Assembly: GCA_037447655.1 (NCBI GenBank)
Contig: JBBHKE010000277.1
Coordinates: 122,831-186,830 of the forward strand
Origin: Zygnema cylindricum
Lineage: Eukaryota > Streptophyta > Zygnematophyceae > Zygnematales > Zygnemataceae
Direction of reading: 5' to 3'
DNA: 64,000 nt
In this document: one piece after another, positions 11,453 through 23,400 of the stretch
Layout: each line of letters starts with the position of its first letter
Numbering within the stretch: the stretch's first letter is position 1
Notes under the pieces: generated by a model
Told to the model about the DNA's origin: nothing
The model's input: the letters and a program-made list of their open reading frames with translations, nothing else
Database searches by the model: none
Program-made: the position numbers and the translations under genes

Positions 11453-14400
11453 CAGGGACACTCAATACTTAATGCTCATCAAGAAAAAATTTAGACATCT
11501 TTTACAATTTTTTAACATAGTATACGGAAAAGAAAAAAGGAGTCTTCACCTTTGATAAGAAGACAGTATTCACATTTGTACTCGTTTTGAAAGCATACAA
11601 AATTTTGGTCCTCTCGTGATGACTGCATTAAGGAAAAAAATAAAGAAAGAAGAAAAAAAGTGATTGAGAGAGACAGCAAGCATATGAAAATCAAATAAAA
11701 AAATCAATTACCCAATAAAACCGAGAGAAAGTAAAGATTAAAAGCAAAAGAAAGGAAGATTAAAAGCAAAAGAAAGAAAGTTAAAAAAAACAGAAAAAAA
11801 CCCAAAAAACAAAAAAATAAACCTCGTGGGTCCGTAAATCATCGGTTTTCCCAATTTTCTCGCATACTGCTCCAAAGCGAAAAGATTGTCCGAAAAAACG
11901 ATAATTTTGTCTCCTCTCTGTTGCTCGTGAAACCGAATTAAATACTCGCAAGCTCGAAATTTATTCGGGTTCATCACATATAAACCCTGTTTTCGACGAG
12001 AATTTTCGGGTTTTAAATATTCTGCGTAAAATTCTTTTGTCATCGGACACCAAACTTCGACACATTGGACATTTGCGATAAATCCCCCTTTTACGAGATC
12101 CAACCAATTAGCTTCGTAGAGTTTTGGACCAATCAGAAAGTGGAGATCATTGATACGGTCGTCTTCTCGGACGAGAGTGGCTGGGAGGGTTTAAGGGGAA
12201 AAGGGAAGAAAAAGACGAAAAAAAAAAAAAAAGACAAGAAGAACAGGATGAGATGAGAGGAAAAGAAGAATGGGGGTGAGAAGAGAGGCTGAGGGGAGGG
12301 AAAAGGTTTTGGACCAATCAAAAAATAGAGATCGTTGATGTGGTCGTCTTCTCGGACGAGAGTCGCTGGAAGGTTTTAAGGGAAAAGGAGAAAGAAGAAA
12401 GGAAGACAAGAAGAAAAGAAGAAAAGAAGAAAAAAAAAAAAGAGGAATGGGGGTGAGGGAAGAGGCTGGAGGGTAGAGGGGAGGGAGAGGGTTTTGGACC
12501 AATCAGAACAAGGAGGTCGTTGATGAGGTCGTCTGGCTGGAAGTTTTTAAAGAAAAAGAAGAAAAGAAGAAAAAAAGAGTTGGGTGGGTGGGAGGGAGGG
12601 AGGGAGGGAGGGAGAGAGAGACTCACCTGTAAGTCCCAATTTACAATGCGATTTTGTGATACTGATGACCTTTCGAAACATTTGGGCCGGAACCACATGC
12701 ACCTGAGGATCCCAAAAAAGCCCATTAAAAAAAAAAGGGATTTGTAATGCCCGAATTAGTTCCTTATTTGCCTTCAATTCCCCCCTTTCCTTCCCCAAAC
12801 GATTTCCCCTCTTCTTCCCTTCCCCCTTCCCTCCCTGCCCCTCCCTCTTCCCCTCCAACTCCCCCTCCCGCCCATCCACCCTCCTCCAAAAACTCTCCCC
12901 CCTCCTCCCATCCCTCCCTTTCCCACATCCCTCCCTCTCCATCCCTCTCTCCCTCTCACTTCATCCATGAGTAGAAATCCCCACTCTCGCCCTCTTATGT
13001 CTTCCATAATTTCCTCCTCTTCCCCTGCCCCTCCCTCTTCCCCTCCAGTCCCTCCCGCCCATCCCCTCTCCTCGAAAAACTCTCCACCCTCCTCCCATCC
13101 CTCCCTTTAAAATAGAAAACAGAAAAATATCCCGAGAGTGACCGCTCGGAAACTAGAGGACCTTTCTTAATCTGAAGGGTCACTTGACCCTTCACCCAAA
13201 AGCCGAGGTCAAAATTTATAAACAGATCTTTGACCGAATTCTAATTGTACCTAATGTACCTAGAATAAAACTGACAAAACAGAAATAGACAAATTGGAAA
13301 TACCGAAATCCGAAATCCCAAATACTAACACAGGCTACAAAATTGTAGAACTCGGCATTCTAAATCACAGCTAGATTTCTAGTCAGAGAACTTCTATCAA
13401 AGCCAAATCTTCCAACAACCCCCCCCCTTTGTCAGAAGTTAAGGCCGCCTGAAGTTCGATGGAGTTGAAACTGAGGTTGATGGAGAGATTTGGTAAGAAA
13501 TTTTGCGATTTGAAGAGAAGTCCCGCAGTATTGGAAGGTAAGAATGCCAGCCACAATGGCTTCCCGAGAAATGAATGTCCATGTGTTTGATGCGCCGATG
13601 GTGGACAGGGTTGCTCATGAGAGTAAGAGCTCCTTGGGAGTCACAAAATATTGGAGTTGAGGAACATGGAGGAAATTGAAGATTGGAGAGAAGGGATCGA
13701 AGCCACATGGCTTCTTTTGCGACATGTGTGGCTGCCATGTATTTGGCTTTGGAAAATAGAGCCATTGTGGGCGGTTTCTTGGATGCCCAAGAAATTAAAA
13801 CTGACTAGAGCTCCACTGAGAGAGAAGCAGACGCCTGAAGTGGAGTGGTGGGTGTCCAAGTCACACCCTCAATCAGCAACGTAAAACCCAATATCGGTGG
13901 GAGAGGAGGCACCAGAGAAGCTGAGGCAAAGGGTCTTAGTCCCTGTGACATAGCGGAGGACCCACTTTGTGGCAAGGAGGCGCTCAAGGGCCCTCCCTCC
14001 TAGGATAGGGTTAGAACCAAACAGGCTTAATTAGTCTACAACTGCCACAATGTCTTGCTGAGAGGGTTAATTGGTCTACAGCATCAACAACAAATGTCTT
14101 GCTGAGTGCCAGTCACTACACACATAAGACTTTCGACCATGGGGCAATATAAATAATGAATGTCTCTACAGACTCAGGCCCACCGGAGTTGCTAATGAGT
14201 TTATTGTTGGTATCCAATGGGGTGGAGACAAGGGTACCTCTCTTAAACCTCCGAGATTTATTTTACTTAGGAGAGTTAGAGTGTTTTGGCCAGAGTTGAG
14301 CCATGCGCATAGAACGCATGGTAAAACAACAAAAAAAGGTAATAAATATGCGCACAAAACGAAGGCAGAAAGCGAAGTGATTTCAGCTTATTGTGTATTC

Positions 14401-17400
14401 GCTTCCGGTGGACACGTGACATTATTCACAAGTATTGGAAGACTCAGGCAGCCGAAATCGAATCCGAATAACCCGTAAAGTCATAGGACAAGACGAGCAA
14501 GGCGGGCCACTCGATGACTCAAATCCGACGGCTAACACTAGTACAATTGTTGGACCACAATGACGTAGCACAACAGTGTCAAATTCCGAACGGAATGTCG
14601 TAAAGAGTTAGATTGTCTTTGGTGCGTTAGATTTTAGGGTGGGGATTTTTAAAGGGAATTGATCATGGCAGTGATTACTTTGGTTGCGCACAGTCACGTC
14701 ACCTTGTCAAAGATTGTAGGTTTTAAGTACACATTGGTACAAGTAAAGTACCATTGAGTTTAAATTTGACCGTATACTTTTAAAATATTGTTACAATCGG
14801 TTAAAATTTTCACGCGCTTGCGAACGTCGACCGTCACAACAAAATCAACAATACACACGGCCAACCAAGGTTTATCGTAACAAAACTGCGGCAACCAAAT
14901 GTAAACAAAACTTTTGCACACGGACAATTTCTCACTTTACGTAAGTTCCATTGTGAGAGCACATTTTGGCTTTTAACTTAGCAACAAAATTGAAATCTAA
15001 TCTTGAATCGTAAATAGTGTGGCCTACTTTAGTCGCGTGACGACTCCCATTTCTTTCATTTAGTTTCATTGATATTCATACGCCGGTCCGTTTTATTATA
15101 GTGTACAAAGTTTTATTCGTTTCGTGCGATTAATTCATCTGTACGAAACTTCAAGTACTTTAGTTTTTAAAGGTTCATTTCGCGTCGTTCTTCAATTTGC
15201 GTCTAAGTTCAATGTAACGATTCGCAAATAAATTTCAATGAAGTTAAAAGCCAACATGTGCTCTCACTGCGGAGCGAGCTCCACACAGTCAATAAGTGAC
15301 TGTGCGCAACACTTTTATTAACATGTGAGTGCCACATTTTTGTTACCATAGACATTGGCTGGCCGTGTGAATTGTTGATTTTATTACGACGGTCGTTGTT
15401 CGCAAGCGCTGCAAAATTATAACCGATTGTAACAATATCTTGAAATTCAAAGCTGCTCAACTGATTGACCGTCAAATTTAAACTCAACGGTACTTTACTT
15501 GTACCAATGTATACTTAAAATGTACAATCTTTGACAAGGTGACATAAGTAATTGTGCGCAACCAAAATAGTCACTGCCATGATCAATTATTTTTTTAAAT
15601 CGTGTTCTGGTATAATAGTGGTTGTATGCAAATGGTACATTACTATTTGTGCAAAATGGTACACTACTATCTGTACAAAACTGCGTTCTAATTGGCCTAT
15701 TCGTCCCTCAGTGTTATAAGGGCAATTATTAGACTTGGTCAAGTTTTTACACACTAGCATTTTTTTCCGATTTAAATGGAGTATACAGTTGCACTCTTGA
15801 AAGTTTACGGACCGACAAAGCTTCCGACTTCGTTGTAACGAGTAACCTTCTAAAACCCCGTGAAATATTGCACGAAAAAGTTGCAATATTTTTTTTGAAG
15901 GTACTTAGTCATTTTTTATTGCGAAAAGAATGCGAAATTAGCGAAAACTTGTAAATTGCCCCTAAATAACGATATTTACATATTAAAAAAAAAAATTACG
16001 AATAGTGCATCTATGGTTTTGGTTGGTCGTTCACGGCTGAGTAGGATTCCAAGGCAATATTTTTATGCTGCTATATTGTGGAAAAGTGAGAAATGAGCAT
16101 GGTTTGCCTTGAAGCATTCAAGAGATGGAAAGACTAGATGAGAGGAGATCATCTACATAAATGATGTTGATGACTAGAGTGTCTTTTTTACCTCTTATAG
16201 AATTTGCGACCAGTTTGAAGATGCCCTCACAAAGGAGTATTGGCTTCAAGGTGCTAGCTCCAAATGCGAGGAGCTTGCGTGAGGCCATGTAAGGACTTAG
16301 ACGAGGGAAAATGCGTGGAGCTTGCTTGAGGCCATATAGGGACTTGACGAGGCAAAAGACAGAGTTCTCCGTGCCCAAGGAAATGTAACCTTATAGTTAA
16401 CGAACAAAGGTCGTTGAAGGCGCCACTAAAAAAAATTGTTTGCACTTTTAGTCTTAAAAAGTTGCTATAATACATTTTGTGATAGGTGCGTGTGTTTCGG
16501 TGAACCCTAAGGCTTCATTTTGGAGGAAACCCTTTGGGCCTTTGGGAAAAAGCGAGCTTGAAATCGATCAGAGAAGCCATCAGTCTTTTTTTTTATCCGG
16601 ATACACATTTAAACCCAAATACTTAAGGCCGTAGGGATACCGTTGTAAGTAGTCAAATTTGACATATGTCGCAACTTCTAAGGGTGCAGTATTGAGTGTA
16701 GACATCCGCAAGAGAAGGATTAAAGAACATTGGATGTGGCAATGGGGGCGATGCCATGAGGAGCTTTAGTTTCCCTCGCTTTGATCTGGGCATCTCTACT
16801 GACATTAGGAGATCGGATTGGTGATCTGACCACTAAAAGACAGATAGAATGACGTGGGGAGGTTTAACCATGGGAATTGGAGAAAGGGTTTAGGATCAGT
16901 GATGGTCCTTGGATGAGAAAAGTGACCAGATTGGGAAATGGGTGTGGAGATAGTTTGTGTGAGAATTGGAGATGGAGCTATGAGCGGAAAAGACAAGGTA
17001 AAAAAATTGTTGAGAAGGGATGAATGAAGGCGTCTTAGGTTAAAGAGGGGAGATAAAAAAAGGGGACAAAAGAGGAGTAGAAGAAATTAATTTATTGATG
17101 AGGGGGATTTCATCAAATGTGACATCACGAGTTAGAATGACACGCCGTTCATTGAGTACCTAGATTTGGTAAGCTTTCGACTTGGTGGATTATTTGACAA
17201 ATAATCCAAGTTTGGCACGTCTTCTCTATTTGTTTGTAGGCTTGAGATCCTTCATCCAGACGACGTTGTCAAAATTTCAACAAGGCGTAATGTCGGGTTT
17301 CTTGCTTGTCTAAACCTCGTGGGGAGTTATCCTTGCAGGAGTGATGCTCGGGAGGGATTTTATAGGACAGATTCCATAAAAAACTGGACGTTGCGACAGC

Positions 17401-20400
17401 TTCTCCCCAAAAAATACGTGGGGGATAGCGAAATGTAACATGGAGAGATGAATGTTGACATTAATGTTGTTATAGTGTTTCGAGACACCGTTGTGTTAGA
17501 GAGGATGAGCTAAAGTCATTTGTTGGGTAATGTCGTGAAGGGAGAGAAACGAGGCGAAACCATTCGCGGAAAATCTGCCTTCGTTGTCAATCAGCAAAAT
17601 TTTAATACGGCAGTTAATGAGATTTTGAACTTTTGATTTGAATTGTTGAAAAATGGCGAAAGTGAAAAAAAATTGACGTGTAAGGTACAAATGGCAGAAC
17701 TAAGCGGCATTATCTATAATTGTCATGAAAGACAACGCACCATTATGACTTGATACAGACATAGGTCCACATAATTCAAAATGGATTAAGGAAATTGGTC
17801 CATTGGAATGAGTGGGTTGAAAGGGAAGGATGGTCCAATAAATTTTCCCCTCAATTCACCCAATTCAAAAGGCGATTTTTTGGTTCGTAAGGGAATCTAA
17901 TCTCGTAAGAAGAGCTTTTTGGACCAAAGATGTAATACTTTAGAGTTATTGAGTGTGTGAGGTGCTCAACCGAGAGACAAAATCTCTATTGTAACCTTGT
18001 TATTTTATAAAAAATGTGAGGTTAATTGATTACTCCATTACATTGCTATCAATAAACATTTTGTGCGGTTGTCTCATGTGTTGAGAGTTAAATTTGTTAC
18101 CTTTTCTTATGTGTAAATAAAGGAGCCTTGAGGTGTCATAAGGTTGGTAAGGGTACGCTCATCTATATGGATTAGTCTTCGGTGTTTCAGTGATCTAAGT
18201 GACCAAATAATAACACCACCAGCCACACCTACACAACTTCCCATTGCCACATCCATTACCACGTGCATTGCACCACTTCCCATTGTCACTCGTATTACCA
18301 CTCGCATTGCTACTCGCATTACCACTTTTTAAGCACAAAATCTGACCCATGGCAGTGCTAACGTGGCTACCATTGATGTTCCCTTCAAAAATTTTGCCGC
18401 CACGGCCAACTCTCAAACTGCCGAATGAAAAGCGGCCACCGATTCCGAATTTTCGTTTACGGATTTACGTCTTCCAACGAAACGACACTTGGGAACTCAC
18501 CTCACTTCCTGCAGCGTAAAGGTCATTGGCTTTAGATGGGTTTTTTAGAATAAAATCCCAATCCGTTGGGACCCTTGATCACTTCAAACCATGCTTTCTG
18601 GCTAAAGGATTTTTTCAAAAGAAGGTTGTGGACTTAACCAGAACTTACACTCCAATTGCCAAATTCACCTCCATCCGCGTACTCTTTTCTCTTACTGCTA
18701 CCAAAGACTGGCATGTTCAACATATGGACGTCTAAGTCACTCCACTTAATGACACCCTCATCGTAGAAATCTTCCTCCATCAACTAGAAGGGTATGTATC
18801 TCACGGCATGTAACATCATATATGACGCCTCTTCAAACCTCTCTACGGCCTGTTACAAGCTCACGGAGTGTGGAATAAGCATCTTGAAGCCCTCCTCCGT
18901 GAAGGCTTCTTAAAACTAGATGCCAACTTTGGCCTATTTTCTTGAGGCACCACAAAGAAGTTGACATCTTTGTTATCTATGTCAATGACCTCTTTCTTGT
19001 TAGCCCCTCCCTTTCCCTCATCTAGCTTGTAAAAACCATTTGAAATGCGCTCTACTCTAAGAAATACCTAAGGGAAGCCGATTACTCTCACGGAGTATTT
19101 TTAGGTTGAGATCGTCTGTCCCAAACCCTTTATCTTTCAGTAGAAAAAAACATCGGTGAAATTTTCACCATATTCTCCAAGATAGCTTGCACCCCTATAC
19201 CTACACCATCAGATCCCAAAGTCAAGATTATCAAACACTCCGGTGGGCCAGCCCATGAAGATATACATCATCAGTTTAGGTCCATTATTGTTAGTTAATG
19301 CTTGTATGACCGGAGCCTGTTAGATATTGCTAGTACTGTTAGCCATTTGAGTCAATTTGTCTCCAATCCCATTTTTTACGATCTCTTTACACCCAAAGGA
19401 GTGCTCCGCTAAATATAGGGCACTAAAAGCTTGAAGCTCACTTTCAAAACTTCCTCACCTCCCGATCTTGTTGGCCACTGTGACACCAATTCGGCGGGTG
19501 ATCTGGATTCTCATCGCTCCAACAAAAGGAATTACTATTTCTTTAGAGGTGCCCTTGTTTATTGAGCCCCAAACAAGCAACCAACTGTTGCTATGTCCTT
19601 CACCGAATCCGAATACATGGCTACCACTTACGCTACTAAAAAGGCTCCCTGGCTTTGGTCTTTTTCCTCAACTAACAATTCTACCAATCCTCGACCACCA
19701 CCATTTTCTGTGACTCTCAATGGACCCTTGCCATCATGAACAATCCGGTTCATCATCACTGTCCGAAACATTCAGATATCCAGGTTCATTTTACCCTTGA
19801 CTCCATTGCTAATGGCATCGCTGTCCCACTTTTCTCTAAACGACGGATTTTTACTAAAGCCCTTCCGTGTTTTTATTTTGAAGATCACCGCTCCTCCGTC
19901 AGTCTTCGTTTCTAGTAAAGCAGAAAAGTGTTGGAATTATTGATTTTTCTTTATTCTCATCTGCTTCGAAGTTAGTCATTTAGCCGTAGTCTTAAATAAT
20001 GCATGTTAGAATCCTATTTTCCGTTGTCTCGCTCTTGTACCTTCGTTTTCTATTTTACTTTTATAATCTATTTCTCACTTTAGTATCATTAATTGCCCTT
20101 TAAATAAGATTTTTTCTCTTCCTAAAAAAGGACACTTTGCCCTCTCGTTTAATATTAGAAAGAGTCAAATGACCCTTAGAGATCACGTGAGGCTACAGAT
20201 AAGATTTCCTAGATTGTCACGTAGATTTCCTAGATGTCACTACGTGACATTACCGTATTTCCTAGATTGTCACGTAGATTTCCTAGATGTCACTACGTGA
20301 CATTACCGTTTACCGTAGTCTACTTTACCTCATAGTAATACTCACCTTTTTTTATCTCTTTGGCAATCATCTATTTTGCCCCTTTATTACTTGCCATTTT

Positions 20401-23400
20401 TCACATTTTCGTCCGTTGCAATGACTTCCAACTCAATGCCAGTATAATTGCCTCTCCCTCTCTATCTTCCTCTCCCTTCCATTTACCTCATCTTCTTTTT
20501 GTGTCCCTCTCCCTCTTGCTTCATCACTTCTCCTTCTTCTCCCTCTCCCTCTACCCATCCCTTTGCCTCTCCTTTTGCCTCTCCCTCTCCCTCTTCCTTT
20601 CCCTCTCCATCTCCCTCTCCTTTTCCCATTGCCTTTCCCTTTCCATTTGCCTCTCCTTTTACGTCTCTTTTTGCCCTAGCCTTCTGCCTCTCCCTCTACG
20701 CTTCTCCCTATACCTCTCCCTCTCCCTCTCCATCTCCTTCTGCCTCTGCCTCTCCCTTTGCCATTGCAACTTCGTCTCCCTCTCCCTCTACACCACCCTC
20801 TCCCTCTCCCTCTCCTTCTCCCTCTCCCTCAACTTGTCACTCTACATCTCTTTTTGCATCCCCCGTGCCCTCTACTTCTCCTTGTACCACCGTATCTTCC
20901 TCTCCTTCTCCTTCTCTGTCGTTCACTCCCTCGCCATCTCCCTCTACTTTTTTTTTGACACTCCCTCAACCTTTACCTCTCCCACTCCCTCTACCTCTCC
21001 CTCGCCCTCGCCCTCTCTTTCCCTCTCCTTTTGCCACTCGTTCTACCTCTCCCCCTCCATCTCCCTCTTCCTCTCCCTCTCCCTCTACCTCTCCCTTTTT
21101 CTTTTCCTATCCCTCCCTATAGCTTTACCCTGGCCTCTCCCTCTCCCTCTCCCTCGGCCTCTCCCCTTGCCTCTCCCCTACACCTCCCTCTTCCTCTCTC
21201 TTTGTCTCTCCCTCCCCCTCTCCCCCTCCCCTCCCTCTACCTCAACCTTTGGCTTTGTGCTCCTTCTCCCTCCACCTCTACCTCCGCTTTTGCAACACTA
21301 TCTACATCTCCCTCTCCATCTCCGTTGCCTCTCCCTTTGACTCTCCTACTACCTCTCTCCCTACCTCTATCTTTGCCACTCCCTCTCTCTCTCCCGTTGC
21401 CTCACTTCTTGCATCTCCCTCTCCATCTGGCCTTACTTTTGCCTCTCCCACTCCATTTGCCTCTCCCCTTACCTCTCCCCTACCCTTTCCTCGTCCTCTC
21501 CCCCTCTACCTCTACCTTTAGCTCTGGGCTCCTCTCTCTCCCTCTCTCTCCCTCCACTACTTCCACTTCTGCCCCTCCATCTACCTCTCCCTCGCCCTCT
21601 CACTTGCCTCTCCCTTTGCCTCTCCCTCTGCTTCTCTTGTTACCTCTCTCCCTACCTTTGCCTCTGTCGCTCCCTCTCCCTCTCCCTCTCCCTCTACATC
21701 TCCTACGACCGCTTCCACTCCATCTCACTCTGCTGCTCTCGCTCCATATCCCTCTGTCTCTCTTTCTCCCTCTCACTCTGCTTTGCATTTACCTCTCCCT
21801 CTGCCTCTCCCTCTCCCCCTCCCTCTCCCCTCCCTGTGACTCTAACTTTGGCTTTGCGCTCCTTGTCCCTCTCCCTCTCCCTCACCCTCTCCCTCTCCCT
21901 CTACCTCCCTCCGCCTCTACCTCCACTTCTGCCCCTCCATCTTTTTCTCCCTCTGCCTCTCCTGCTACCTCTCTCCCTACCTTTGCCTCTGCCACTCCTC
22001 CCTCTCCCTCTCCTTTGCGTCTCTCTCTCCTTTCCCTCCGCCTCTCCCTTGCCCTCTGCCCCTCCCTCTCCCTCTCCCTCCCCTCTGCCTCTCCCTCTGC
22101 CTCTCCGTCTCCGTATCCCTCTCCATCTCCCTCTCTCCCTCCCTCTACCTCTCCCTCTGCCTCTCCCTTCGCTTCTGCCCCTCCATCTGCCTCTCCCTCT
22201 GCCTCTCCTGCTGCCTCCCTCCCTACCTTTGCCTCTGCCACTTCTTCTCCCACTTCCTCTGCGTCTCTCTCTCCTTTCCCTCTGCCTCTCCCTCTCCCTC
22301 TGTCTTTCTCCCTCCCTCTCCCTCTCCTTCCCCCTCTCCCTCTCCCTCCTCTCCCTCTCCCTCTCCTTTTCCCTCTCCCTCTCCCTCTCCCTCTCCCTCT
22401 CTGCCTCTCCCTCTCCGTATCCCTCTCCATCTCCCTCTCTCCCGCTCCCTCTCCCCCTCTCCCTCTCCCCCTTTCTATCTTCCCCTCCTTCCCTCTCTCT
22501 CTTTGTCCCCCAAATAAGAAACTCGTGAAAGGAAAAAAAATAAAAACAAAATAAAACAACAACAAAAGACAGCAACAAAAAGTAATAATAAAGAACAATA
22601 AAGAAATTAAAAACGTATTATTAAAGAAAAAAAATACTCACAAAAATTCTATATTTTCGCTCTGTCCAATTATCGGTTTCAAGGAACCCGATAAACTGTT
22701 ATTTGAGAGATTTCTGCAGGAAAAAAAAAATAAACTTACTATATATATATATAACTTGAACAAAATAATAACTGGCTTCATGTTAATTAGTTGATTTAAC
22801 TTTCACCTTTTGGTAAATAAAACAAAATGGATGTTGAGCTTTCTTAGTAATCTCGAGTGAAAAACCATTTTCCGAGTTATTTTTGGGTTTCGTTAAGGTT
22901 TTTCCACTATCTTTCAAGGTTTCTAAGTGTTTTCTAATGTGCTTTAGGGTTTTGAAGTGTTTTTTAAGAATTTTATCTAGAAGTTTTACTAGTTGGTTAG
23001 AGGTTTTTTGTCGTTTTCTAGGTATTTTAAGGGTTTAAGAGTGGGTTTCTCACAAAAGGACAAGCTTGGAAGTGAGATTTGTCGGAAGCTCCCCCTCAAA
23101 AAAATTGCTGCTGAGGTCACTGAAAACTCCGAAAAAAATAAATCAAAATTAATTACTTACTTTTGAAACAAAGAAACCGGAAACCTATTAAAGTTAAACA
23201 GAAAGAGAGAGAGAGAGGGAGGGCGGGAGGGACGGAGAAAACAGAAAAGATTAATTTGAAAACATAATCAATAGAAAAAAAAGTTGTCAATTTTGAAACA
23301 GTTTTCTTTGTTTTTTGTTTGTTTGTTTATTTGTATATTTGTTTACTTATTTATTTTTAATTAACTTCACTACTCACAGTTTTACCAAGCCAAAAATACT

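Noticed and set aside
11102-13024. XPB exons as alternative exons of the receptor kinase, giving a fusion protein
   Set aside because: The first XPB exon needs phase 1 and the last leaves phase 0, whereas RLK exons 19 and 20 are phase 2, so inclusion would break the frame.
20360-22598. Open frames up to 507 codons of Pro/Ser/Leu repeats and antisense Glu/Arg/Gly repeats
   Set aside because: They are created by the CTCCCT hexamer period in an intron, with no start context or non-repetitive domain.
13025-22600. Upstream XPB exons (helicase motif I region)
   Set aside because: The interval is filled by two copia elements and C/T repeats. No GKT-type exon is visible.
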